Below, piece after piece: positions 1 to 8,108 of a DNA stretch of 57,478 bases (position 1 is its first letter; the number at the start of each line of letters is the position of its first letter). The stretch comes from Adlercreutzia rubneri. GTDB lineage: Bacteria; Actinomycetota; Coriobacteriia; Coriobacteriales; Eggerthellaceae. The notes under the pieces were generated by a model. It saw only the letters and a list, made by a program, of their open reading frames with translations, had not been told where the DNA came from and ran no database searches. Made by a program: the position numbers and the translations under genes. The stretch is from assembly GCF_009755265.1 (NCBI RefSeq), contig NZ_WPOO01000016.1, positions 1-57,478 on the forward strand, read 5' to 3'.

Positions 1-61
1 GAACACCCGTATCGTATCCCGACTGGCGGCGTTTTGACGCAAGGGCGGAGCCTTCGACGCG

Positions 62-87
62 CACCCGCATAGCGGGTGGTTTTTTGC
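62..87 (+). terminator. Rho-independent terminator of an upstream plus-strand unit
   Basis: Seven-base perfect stem CACCCGC / GCGGGTG with an ATA loop, followed by a run of six T on the plus strand. It would end a transcript that enters from the left of the window. Bases 1-61 hold no gene that I can recognise. Confidence 0.75.
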
Positions 88-132
88 CCGCCGCGCTTCG
101 CGCGCCGTGCAGGCTCACGAGCCTGAAAACGA

Positions 133-161
133 GGAGGGCGTCCCGCTAAAGGACGCCCTCC
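133..161 (-). terminator. Hairpin terminator after the YfcC-type carrier
   Basis: Perfect 11-bp stem (133-143 with 151-161) and a 7-base loop, lying 40 bp downstream of the carrier stop codon. On the minus strand it is followed by CTCGTTTTC, a short imperfect T tract. It probably ends the arcA-carrier transcript. Confidence 0.7.
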
Positions 162-199
162 CGGAAGGATGACAGCCGGCAGGCTGTTATCAACGAATC

Positions 200-1801
200 T
201 TAGGCCGCGCCGGGCAGGATGAGCATGGCGGCGGTAAGAATCACCATGCAAACCACCCCGAGCACGACGAACAGCTTGGCTCCGAACTTGAGCCAGGTCG
301 AGTACTCGATCTTGGCCAGGGCCAAACCGCCCATGATAGCGCCGGAGGTCGGGGTGAACAGGTTCACGAGGCCGTTGCCGGCGGAGTAGATCATGACCAT
401 GGTCTCCACCGAGAAGTTCAGCTGGTGGGCCAGGCCGCCCATGATCGGAATAGACACGGTGGCCATGCCGGAGGAGGACGGGATCAGGAAGGACAGGACG
501 ATGTAGAGCAGGAAGGACAGCGGCGCGAAGATGATCGCCGACATGCCCGCGAGCGCGTTGGCGGCGTTCTCCAGGATCCACATGTCCAGGCCCGTGGAGG
601 CCATGAGCACGGTGATGGAGCGAGCCAGCGCGATGATGAGCACGACCGACATCATGTCGGCGGCGCCGTTGATGAACGCCTTCACGAAGCGAGCCTCGGA
701 CACCCCGCCGATAAGGCCGATGACAAGCGCCATGAGCAGGAACCAGGTGGAGGCCTCGTCGAAGTACCAGCCGCCCAGGGGCACGCCGGTCAGGAACGAG
801 GACCAAGCGGGCTGCACGGTCTCCTCGGAAACCGAGGTGGCCTCCACAGGAGCGGCCAGCTCGGTGGTGGTGCCGTTAGCCTCGTCGTAGGCCGTAATGA
901 GTTCATCGCCGCTGATTGTGGTCGTGACCTCTTCGGTCACCTGACCGGCCTCGAAGATGTCCACGCCGAGATCGGTCCAGGGGATGAACGAGACGATCAT
1001 GATGACGAAGGTCAGGCCGAAGACGATGAGCGACCACTTCTGGCGGCCGGTCATCTTGGCGGGGGCGGCGGCCTGGCCGTCGCCGGCCTCGACCTCGGAC
1101 TCCTTCATGCCCCACTCGTTCATCATGTCCTGCTGCTCCTGCAACGACAGGAAGGTGGAGCCCTTGTCGGCCTTCACCTTCTTGGCGTAGCGCATCACGA
1201 AGATGATGGAGATGGTGATGGTGACGAGCCACAAAATGGCGCCAAGCGCGATGATGATGGCCTGGTTCACAGCAATGCCCACGCCGGAGAGCGCGTCGAC
1301 GGCCACGCCGACGGCGAACGGGTTCACCGTGGAGCCCAGAACGCCGCAGCCGGCGCCGAGCAGCACCACGGCCGCGCCGGTCAGGCTGTCGAAGCCGGCG
1401 GCCACCATGGTGGCGGCGAGCAGCAGGTAGAAGGGCACGGTTTCCTCGCACATGCCGTAGGTGGTGCCGCCGATGGAGAAGATGAACATCAAAATAGGAA
1501 TGAGCACGAGCTCGTTGCCCTTGAGCTTGTGAACCAGCGCGGCGATGCCGGCGTCAAGCGCGCCGGTCTCGGTAATGATGCCGAGGAAGCCGCCCAAGAT
1601 CATGACGAACAGGCACACGCCGATGGCGTCTTGGAAGCCGAACACCGGCGCGGTGAGTACGCCGGAGAGCGTGGCGCCCTCGATGCCCTCCACGCCGCAA
1701 GCGGCCATGATGACGGTCACGACGGCGAGAACCACGAGGATGATCAGCAAGATGGTGAACGAAGAGAGGCTCGCGCGCTTCTTCTTTTTAGTATCAGCCA
1801 T
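200..1801 (-). CDS. YfcC family membrane carrier (probable basic amino acid/ornithine antiporter)
   Basis: This 533-residue polytopic membrane protein resembles the YfcC/ArcD-like carrier group. A short Lys-rich cytoplasmic start (residues 3-10) precedes the first span, and about a dozen hydrophobic spans follow. A hydrophilic stretch around residues 205-255 and an acidic Thr/Glu-rich loop near residues 285-335 split the protein into two halves. The C-terminal half holds the small-residue motifs PSSSGMA and TPTSGA typical of the family. The gene lies 69 bp downstream of arcA on the same strand, so the inferred role is exchange of arginine and ornithine, or uptake of arginine, for the deiminase pathway. 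The ATG has a good site (AAGGAG, 8 nt upstream). The substrate is inferred from context only. Confidence 0.8.
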   Translation of the reverse strand: MADTKKKKRASLSSFTILLIILVVLAVVTVIMAACGVEGIEGATLSGVLTAPVFGFQDAIGVCLFVMILGGFLGIITETGALDAGIAALVHKLKGNELVLIPILMFIFSIGGTTYGMCEETVPFYLLLAATMVAAGFDSLTGAAVVLLGAGCGVLGSTVNPFAVGVAVDALSGVGIAVNQAIIIALGAILWLVTITISIIFVMRYAKKVKADKGSTFLSLQEQQDMMNEWGMKESEVEAGDGQAAAPAKMTGRQKWSLIVFGLTFVIMIVSFIPWTDLGVDIFEAGQVTEEVTTTISGDELITAYDEANGTTTELAAPVEATSVSEETVQPAWSSFLTGVPLGGWYFDEASTWFLLMALVIGLIGGVSEARFVKAFINGAADMMSVVLIIALARSITVLMASTGLDMWILENAANALAGMSAIIFAPLSFLLYIVLSFLIPSSSGMATVSIPIMGGLAHQLNFSVETMVMIYSAGNGLVNLFTPTSGAIMGGLALAKIEYSTWLKFGAKLFVVLGVVCMVILTAAMLILPGAA

Positions 1802-1870
1802 GGGAGTTTCTCCTTAAGGGAGAGGCGGCCGATAAGGGAGATCGGCCGCCGCAATGGATGGGAAGAGAGC

Positions 1871-3094
1871 CTAGATGGCCTCGCGCCAGGCCGGCATGGA
1901 CATGCAGCGCGGGCCGCCACGGCCGCGGCTAAGCTCCGCGGACGGCATGACCAGGCAGTTGATGCCGTTCTTGTACAGCACGTCGTTGGTGACGTTGTTG
2001 CGCTGGTACACCACGACCGTGCCGGGGCGCACGCACAGCGTGTTGGAGCCGTCGTTCCACTGCTCGCGCTCGGCCGCGATGCGGTCGCCGCCGCCGCAGG
2101 GAATGAGCTTCACGGGCTGGCCGACGTACTCGGTCAGGATGGACTCCAGATCCTCGTCGCGCTCGCGGATCTTGGTGCCGCCGTTGCCGTCCGGGGTGAT
2201 CTCGAAGACGGTCAAAGGTCCCATGATGCCGGGATGGATGGTGAACTTGTCGTAGTCGATCTGGGTGAACACGGTGTCCAGGTGCATGAAGGCGCGGGAC
2301 ACCGGGATGTTGAAGGCCAGGATGGTGTCGATGGTGGACGTCTCGTCGCCGAACACGTTGTGGGCCAGCTGGTCGATGGCGTCGGGCTCGGTGCGCTGCG
2401 AGATGCCGATGGCGAGCACGTGCTCGTTGATGTTCAGCACGTCGCCGCCCTCGATGTGGAAGGTGTTCTCGCGGCTGTAGTACTGCGGCACGTCCTTGAA
2501 ATCCGGATGATAGTTGAAGATGTAGGAGCCGTAGATGGTCTCGCGGTTGCGCGTCTGGCTGTACATGCGGTTGATGCCCACGCCGTTGCCGATCATGTTG
2601 AACGGATCGCGGGTGAAGTACAGGTTCGGCATCGGGGCGCACACGAGCTTCGTGCGGTCGGACACCATGTCCACGAGCAGGTTGGTGTGCTGCTGCGGCA
2701 GCTCCTGCAGGTTGATACCGGCCATGGTCTTCATGACCATGTCCTTGGTGCCGGCGTACTCGCTATTGATGTAGTCCTTGATGATCTGGGTGTACAGATC
2801 GGTGCGGATGCCCGCCTCGTAGATCCACTGGTCGAGGAACTTCTCGCGCAGGGCCGGATCGGTGTCCAGGGCCTCGGCCATGAGGTCTTCCAGGTACACG
2901 ACCTCGACGCCCTCCTCGCGCAGAATTCCGGCGAAGGCGTCGTGCTCGGCCTGGGCGACCTCCAAAAACGGGATGTCGTCGAACAGCAGCTCCTCCAGCG
3001 TGTTCGGGGTGAGATTCAAAAGCTCGTTCCCCGGGCGATGAAGGATAACCTTCTTGAGGTTGCCGATCTCGCTCTTGACGTTTACTCCTTGCAT
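1871..3094 (-). CDS. arcA: Arginine deiminase
   Basis: The enzyme hydrolyses L-arginine to citrulline and ammonia, the first step of the arginine deiminase ATP-yielding route. The 407-residue product has the family length and motifs: FTRDPF, FHIEGGD with the catalytic His and acidic residues, HLDT, and the C-terminal GGPRCMSMP carrying the nucleophilic Cys near residue 397. The reading frame stays open further upstream, but the chosen ATG has GGAGAG at the right distance, and the extra upstream residues do not look like the family. Genes for ornithine carbamoyltransferase and carbamate kinase are not in the window. The gene heads an operon with the YfcC-type carrier and is divergent from the LuxR regulator. 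Confidence 0.95.
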   Translation of the reverse strand: MQGVNVKSEIGNLKKVILHRPGNELLNLTPNTLEELLFDDIPFLEVAQAEHDAFAGILREEGVEVVYLEDLMAEALDTDPALREKFLDQWIYEAGIRTDLYTQIIKDYINSEYAGTKDMVMKTMAGINLQELPQQHTNLLVDMVSDRTKLVCAPMPNLYFTRDPFNMIGNGVGINRMYSQTRNRETIYGSYIFNYHPDFKDVPQYYSRENTFHIEGGDVLNINEHVLAIGISQRTEPDAIDQLAHNVFGDETSTIDTILAFNIPVSRAFMHLDTVFTQIDYDKFTIHPGIMGPLTVFEITPDGNGGTKIRERDEDLESILTEYVGQPVKLIPCGGGDRIAAEREQWNDGSNTLCVRPGTVVVYQRNNVTNDVLYKNGINCLVMPSAELSRGRGGPRCMSMPAWREAI

Positions 3095-3576
3095 GTGACT
3101 CTCCGATCTGGCGCGTCCGCGCCACTCGATTGCCGGCTGCCGCGGTTTCCCTCCACGGCCACGCGAGTCCCGAAGGAACTGGCTCGCGATTTCATGAATC
3201 CAATGTGCAGGAACTATGAAGTTTGCGAAAGGTCTAAACCAGTTGTAGCTCGGCCCCATCAGCCAAACGCTTTCCTACGGGTTTCTTCTACAACCAATCT
3301 AAACCGCAGGTCACTTACGCTTTTTAAAAACTCTGATTATTGACTTTTCGTCAGGTAATTAAGCGCTGTTACCGTTTCGTAAGCTTTCTGCTCAAGAGTT
3401 TTCGCCCGGGCGCGTCTCCACAACTCTCCTTCGAGCGACGCATTCGGGGAACGCAGAGCGCCATCCAGGCCCCCATCGCTCTCGACGGCTTCCCCCGACC
3501 CTCGAAATTCCCCGCGAAGCGATATAATGAGCTTAAAAAGAGGGTTTGATGCAGGCTGGCTGGAACGAAGGGGTCT
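3095..3576. promoter_or_regulatory. Divergent control region between arcA and the LuxR gene
   Basis: This 482-bp spacer is less GC-rich than its flanks. A clear TATAAT at 3523-3528 can serve the LuxR gene; no good -35 is visible. In the half nearer arcA the octamer TCTAAACC occurs twice in the same orientation (3233-3240 and 3298-3305). The arms GTTGTAG (3242-3248) and CTACAAC (3288-3294) are inverted and lie between these octamers. Such paired sites are candidates for binding by the adjacent LuxR protein. I see no coding signal in the spacer. Confidence 0.4.
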
Positions 3577-4542
3577 ATGGGACTGGCGATTTTCTACGAG
3601 ACGCTCTTGGTTATTCTCGTCTCGGCACTGACGGCGGCAGTGTGTCTTTCCTCGTATTTGGTGACGAAGCGGAAAACGATGCTGTTCGCCTGCATCGCGT
3701 TCATGTTCTACTTCTTCGACGTGGCCTCCATCCTGCAGGACGACTATGCGGCGCGCGAGCTGGCCTCGGGGCTGACCCAGGAGTACTATTTCATCCGCTC
3801 GCTCTACACGATGGTCACCGGAGCCGGCTTTCTCGGCGCCTTCTGGTTCATGGTCTGCGAGTACATCGGCGAGTGCCGTCGCAGCATCCGCATCACGCCC
3901 ATCGTCGTTTATGCCGCCCTTTCGCTGATCCTGCTCGCCATCTCCGGCGAGAGCAAGGTGCTGAGGTTCTGCTATTACAGCTGCCGCGCCGCCTTCATGT
4001 TCTGGATCCTGGCCTATGGCGCCGTTCACTACCTGCGTACGAAAGACCAGGTCGAGCGGCAACGACTTGGGCGCTACAAGAACCATTGCGTCGCTCTCGC
4101 CCTGCTCGGAATGGTCATGGTGGCCGAGGACGCGCTGTTCTTCCTCGTGCTGTCCACCGACACAATCACCTTGGGGCCAATCACGCTGTCAGCGGAGCGC
4201 AACTACGCCGAGAACGTGCTCATGATGGTCTGCGCGGCTATGACCTGCTGGTTCGCCCTGCGCCAGCTGAACATTCACTCGAACACGTCGCCCGTGGTGG
4301 ACGACACCCTGCGCTACCGCCAGACCGCCGAGGATCTGCTCGTCTACGCCAAGCGCCACCAGCTGACGGCCCGCGAGCAGGAGGTGCTCGACTACATCCT
4401 GCGCGATCAGGACAACCAGAACATCGCCTCGTCGATGTCGCTCTCCCCTTCCACCGTGAAGGTGCACGTGCACAACATCCTGCAGAAGACGGGGCACGCC
4501 AACCGCCAAGAGCTCGTCCAGGATTTTTGGAAGACGGTGTAG
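3577..4542 (+). CDS. LuxR-family regulator with N-terminal membrane sensor half
   Basis: This 321-residue protein has seven or so hydrophobic spans in residues 1-235 and a LuxR/GerE helix-turn-helix in roughly the last 60 residues, starting at LTAREQEVLDYI. The second helix region carries LSPSTVKVHVHNILQKTG, which is typical of the family. There is no receiver domain, so the signal is presumably sensed by the membrane half. Membrane-tethered LuxR proteins of this layout are abundant in Eggerthellaceae, commonly next to a transporter or enzyme they control. The divergent position next to arcA makes the arginine genes the likely target; that is inference. Start chosen for GAAGGGG 6 nt upstream of the ATG. 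Confidence 0.85.
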   Translation: MGLAIFYETLLVILVSALTAAVCLSSYLVTKRKTMLFACIAFMFYFFDVASILQDDYAARELASGLTQEYYFIRSLYTMVTGAGFLGAFWFMVCEYIGECRRSIRITPIVVYAALSLILLAISGESKVLRFCYYSCRAAFMFWILAYGAVHYLRTKDQVERQRLGRYKNHCVALALLGMVMVAEDALFFLVLSTDTITLGPITLSAERNYAENVLMMVCAAMTCWFALRQLNIHSNTSPVVDDTLRYRQTAEDLLVYAKRHQLTAREQEVLDYILRDQDNQNIASSMSLSPSTVKVHVHNILQKTGHANRQELVQDFWKTV

Positions 4543-4555
4543 GGGCTCCTCCGGA

Positions 4556-4753
4556 TGGGAGGTCGGGAAGAGGTATTCCCAGCCCGCTGCGCGCTTTATC
4601 CCCTTTCGAACGCGGCAAAAGAAATAGCGAAAGGAACGCACATCAGTCGGTACCATCCCCGCATCGCTGCTGCTGAAGTGGAAGCTATTTCTTAACGGCC
4701 GCGTTCTACAGGGGGCGCGCAGAGGTCTGGGAATACCTCTTCCCGACCTCCCA
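4556..4753. repeat. 198-bp imperfect palindromic element
   Basis: The outer arms are 27 bp and perfectly complementary (4556-4582 against 4727-4753). Inside them further blocks also pair: CTGCGCGC with GCGCGCAG, GAACGCGG with CCGCGTTC, and AAGAAATAGC with GCTATTTCTT. The whole element could fold into one long hairpin with a centre near 4650. It fills the space between two convergent genes (LuxR and polA). No transposase is encoded and no target duplication is evident. A MITE-like repeat or a bidirectional terminator are both possible. Confidence 0.8.
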
Positions 4754-4787
4754 GCGCATGGCTCACTCAGCTGACTTGGTCGACTCG

Positions 4788-7415
4788 CTAGTGCGCCTCG
4801 GCCCAGGTGGGGCCCCAGCTGACATCGGCGATGAGGGGTACCTTCAGCTCGACGACGCCCTCCATGACCTCTTTCACCATGGCGGCCAACCGCTCCACTT
4901 CCCCAGCCGGCACCGAGAAGTCCAGCTCGTCGTGCACCTGGATCATGAGCTGGGCCGCAAAGCCCTCGGACAAAAGCCGGCGCTGCACCTCGTTCATAGC
5001 CATCTTGATGATGTCGGCGGCGCTGCCCTGCATGGGGTGGTTCATGGCCGTGCGCTCGCCGAAGGCGCGCTGCTGGCCGTTGGAGCTCTTCAGTTCGGGA
5101 ATGTGGCGCTTGCGGCCGAGCATGGTCTCGGCGAAACCGCGCTCCTTCGCCTCGGCGACGGTCTCGTCCAAGTAAGTGCGCACGCCGGGGTACGCCTCGA
5201 AGTAGCGGTCGATCATCTCGCGGGCCTCGGCCACGGGGATGTCCAGCGTCTGGGAGAGCCCAAAGGCCTGCTGGCCGTAGACGATGCCGAAGTTCACCGC
5301 TTTGGCGCGGCTGCGCAGCTCCGGCGTCACCGCCTCCACCGGCAGACCGAAGACGCGAGAGGCCGTGGAGGCGTGGAAATCCGCCCCGGAGTTGAATGCC
5401 GCCACCAAGTGCTCGTCGCCGGACAGATGCGCGAGCAGGCGCAGCTCGATCTGCGAGTAGTCCGCCGACAGGAACAGCTCGCCCGCCCGCAGCGGCACGA
5501 AGCAACTGCGGATCTGGCGGCCGAACTCGGTGCGCACGGGAATGTTCTGCAGGTTCGGGTCGGATGAGGACAGGCGCCCGGTCGTGGTGACCGTCTCGTT
5601 GAACTGGGTGTGCACGCGGCCGTCGGCGGCCCGCATGCGGGGCAGGGCGTCGATGTAGGTGTTCTTGATCTTCGAGAACTCGCGGTAGCGCAGGATGAGG
5701 TCGGGCAACGGATGGATGGCCGACAGCTCCGTGAGCACCTTGGCGTCGGTGGAGTACCCGCGCTGGTTCTTCTTCACCGGGGGCAGTTCCAGTACCTCGA
5801 AGAGGATGTGGGCCAGCTGCTTGGGGGAACTCAAGTTGAAGGGCTCCCCGGCCAGCTCGTAAATCTGGGCCGTGAGACCGTCCACCTCGGCCTGGGCCTC
5901 GCGCCCCAGCGCCTCCAGACGCTCCACGTCGATGGCGGCGCCCACGCGCTCCATGACGGCGAGCACCCCCACGAGCGGCAAGTCGATGTCGGCATAGGCG
6001 TCCCAGCTGCCGTCCTTCTTCAGCGCCTCTTCCAAGAGCCCCTTCAGCAGTCGGGCCGCCGTGGCGCGGATGGCCGCGCGCTCGGCGTCGGTTTCGGCCT
6101 CGGGCAGCGTGGAGGCGGCCAGGACCTCCATGAGCGAGTCGTAGGTGTAGGCGGAAAGCGACGAGTTCAGCACGTAGCCCGCCACGGACAGGTCGAAGCC
6201 GTCGGCAGAGAGCACCTCCCCATCGCTCACGAGAGCCGGCTCGGCGGTGTCGGCCGGGTACACCCGGTGCAGCTCGGCCTTTACGTCCAGGGCCACGAAG
6301 GAGCCCTCGCGCACCACCTGGGCAAGCAGCGCCAGCGCCGCGTCGCCGACAGCGATCACCGTCGCCTTATCGGTGGCAAACGCGCCACAGGCCCCCTCGT
6401 CGAACAGCGACACCTGCTCGGGATCGACGAAGGCGACGCCGATGGTCTCCCCGGCCGCCACGGCCCGGGCGACTTCCGCCGCACCCGCATCCCCTTCGAG
6501 CATCGGGGCCACTTCCAGCTTCGCCTCCCGCGAGGGCGGCTCGGCGTCGATCATGGCCAGCACTCGGGCCAGAGGACTCGCCAGCTGGTACTTGCCGAAG
6601 GTCTCCTCCACGTCCGCCGCATCGAAGGCGGGGAAGCTCACCGACTCCAGATCGAGGGGGAAGTCCAGATCGGTCACGATGGTCGCGATCTCGCGGGACA
6701 GAAACGCCGTCTCGCGGTTGTTCTCGATGTTCTCCTTCTGCTTGCCCTTGAGCTCCCCCACATGCTCGTAGATGCCCTCCATGGAACCGTAGGTCTGCAA
6801 AAGCTTCGTGGCGGTCTTCGGCCCGATGCCGGGCACGCCGGGGATGTTGTCGGAACTGTCGCCCATAAGGCCCAGATAGTCGATGAATTGCGCCGGTGTC
6901 ACGCCGTAGCGCTCCTCCACCTCGGCCGGGCCGTTAATGGTGACGTCGGTGATGCCTTTCTTCGTGGTCACGATGCGCGTCAGCTCGCTCGCCAGCTGGT
7001 AGGCGTCCTTGTCGCCGGTGACGAGCAAGGTCTCGTATCCCAACGCCTCATCGCGGGCGGCAATGGTGCCCAGAATGTCGTCGCCCTCCCAGCCGGGCAC
7101 CTTCACCACGGGGATGGCCATGGACTCGAGCAGCTCCTGAATGACGGGGAACTGCACGTGCAGCTCCTCGTCCATGGGCGGCCGCTGCGCCTTGTACTGG
7201 GCCATGGCCTCGATGCGGTGCACCGGCTTGCCGGCGTCGAAGGCGCACACCACCGCGTCCGGCGAGGCCATCTCGATGAACTTGCAGAGCATGGTGAGGA
7301 AGCCGAAGACGGCGTTGGTGGGGGTGCCGTCCTTGGCGGTCATGGGCGTCTGCACCGCATGGTAGGCGCGATGCATGAGCGAGTTTCCGTCGATGACGGC
7401 GATCTTTTTTGACAT
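4788..7415 (-). CDS. polA: DNA polymerase I
   Basis: The 875-residue product carries out DNA repair synthesis and primer removal. Residues 1-290 form the 5'-3' nuclease domain, with the early AVIDGNSLMHRAYHA and the DGDK-type VTGDKDAYQL. A middle region in the place of the 3'-5' exonuclease follows. Family A polymerase motifs come last: A (DYSQIELR, Asp near 652), B (RSRAKAVNFGIVYG) and C (QVHDELDF, Asp near 829). The middle region lacks the FDTET-type acidic motif (it reads VAFVDPEQVSLF), so proofreading is probably absent, as in many actinobacterial enzymes. The ATG was chosen over upstream in-frame codons because the family start is M-[KR]-K-I-x-V-I-D-G. It begins 17 bp after the regulator stop codon. 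Confidence 0.95.
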   Translation of the reverse strand: MSKKIAVIDGNSLMHRAYHAVQTPMTAKDGTPTNAVFGFLTMLCKFIEMASPDAVVCAFDAGKPVHRIEAMAQYKAQRPPMDEELHVQFPVIQELLESMAIPVVKVPGWEGDDILGTIAARDEALGYETLLVTGDKDAYQLASELTRIVTTKKGITDVTINGPAEVEERYGVTPAQFIDYLGLMGDSSDNIPGVPGIGPKTATKLLQTYGSMEGIYEHVGELKGKQKENIENNRETAFLSREIATIVTDLDFPLDLESVSFPAFDAADVEETFGKYQLASPLARVLAMIDAEPPSREAKLEVAPMLEGDAGAAEVARAVAAGETIGVAFVDPEQVSLFDEGACGAFATDKATVIAVGDAALALLAQVVREGSFVALDVKAELHRVYPADTAEPALVSDGEVLSADGFDLSVAGYVLNSSLSAYTYDSLMEVLAASTLPEAETDAERAAIRATAARLLKGLLEEALKKDGSWDAYADIDLPLVGVLAVMERVGAAIDVERLEALGREAQAEVDGLTAQIYELAGEPFNLSSPKQLAHILFEVLELPPVKKNQRGYSTDAKVLTELSAIHPLPDLILRYREFSKIKNTYIDALPRMRAADGRVHTQFNETVTTTGRLSSSDPNLQNIPVRTEFGRQIRSCFVPLRAGELFLSADYSQIELRLLAHLSGDEHLVAAFNSGADFHASTASRVFGLPVEAVTPELRSRAKAVNFGIVYGQQAFGLSQTLDIPVAEAREMIDRYFEAYPGVRTYLDETVAEAKERGFAETMLGRKRHIPELKSSNGQQRAFGERTAMNHPMQGSAADIIKMAMNEVQRRLLSEGFAAQLMIQVHDELDFSVPAGEVERLAAMVKEVMEGVVELKVPLIADVSWGPTWAEAH

Positions 7416-7432
7416 TTCGAGCCTTTCGGGTC

Positions 7433-8107
7433 TTAGGCGTTCCACAAATAGCCGACGCCGCGCACCGTTTCCAGGCGTTGGGCGAGCTCCGGGCCGAGCT
7501 TGGCGCGCACCCGGCGCACGTGCACGTCCACGGTGCGGCTGCCGCCGTAGTAGTCGAAGCCCCATACGCGGCGCAGCAGCGCGTCACGGGAGTAGGTGCG
7601 GCCCGGGTGAGTGACGAGGAAGGCGAGCAGGGCGTATTCCAAATAGGTGAGGTCCACCGGCTCGCCGCCGACCTTCACCTGGTAGGTGGCCAGGTTCACG
7701 GTCATGTTGTCCACGGTGATGTAGTCGGCCGAACTGCCCTCGTTGCCGGGCCACAGCAGCTGGCGGATGCGGGTGGCGCACTCGGCGGCGCTCGCCCCGT
7801 GCACGACGAAGTCGGCCTTGCAGGACACCGGCAGGCGGAACTGGGCGAGCTGGTCCTCGTTCACGATGACGAGCATGGCGGTGGCGCCTTCCTCGGCAAG
7901 CGCCGCCTCAACGGAGGCCACTGTGCCCAGAGCGTCGCCCCGCGCCTCGTAGATGACCAGATCGTGGCTCGGGTGCGCCGCGAGCAGCTTCTTGAACTGA
8001 ACCGACGAGCCGGCCGCCACGTCCACGTCCAGCTTCGAGAGCACCTGCTGGAACTTGTGGGCGTTATCGAGGCTGTCCGCGATGAAGATTACCGTTTTGC
8101 GCTGCAT
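7433..8107 (-). CDS. OmpR-type orphan response regulator, GlnR-like
   Basis: This 224-residue protein has an N-terminal receiver-like domain (about 1-115) and a C-terminal winged-helix DNA-binding domain (about 130-224; LTYLEYALLAFLVTHPGR, then RRVWGFDYYGGSRTVDVHVRR). The receiver is degenerate. The phospho-acceptor Asp is replaced by Glu54 (DLVIYE), and only one of the usual acidic pair (Asp11) remains. Actinobacterial GlnR, the nitrogen regulator of glutamine synthetase genes, is an orphan OmpR-type protein of this kind. This gene starts 1 bp downstream of the glnA stop codon and precedes polA by 17 bp, which supports a GlnR-like role. No histidine kinase is nearby. Confidence 0.8.
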   Translation of the reverse strand: MQRKTVIFIADSLDNAHKFQQVLSKLDVDVAAGSSVQFKKLLAAHPSHDLVIYEARGDALGTVASVEAALAEEGATAMLVIVNEDQLAQFRLPVSCKADFVVHGASAAECATRIRQLLWPGNEGSSADYITVDNMTVNLATYQVKVGGEPVDLTYLEYALLAFLVTHPGRTYSRDALLRRVWGFDYYGGSRTVDVHVRRVRAKLGPELAQRLETVRGVGYLWNA

Positions 8108-8108
8108 G

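Noticed and set aside
425..3343. A 972-codon open frame on the plus strand opposite the carrier and arcA genes
   Set aside because: His/Gly/Arg/Asp-rich shadow of two well-supported minus-strand genes; typical antisense frame in GC-rich DNA.
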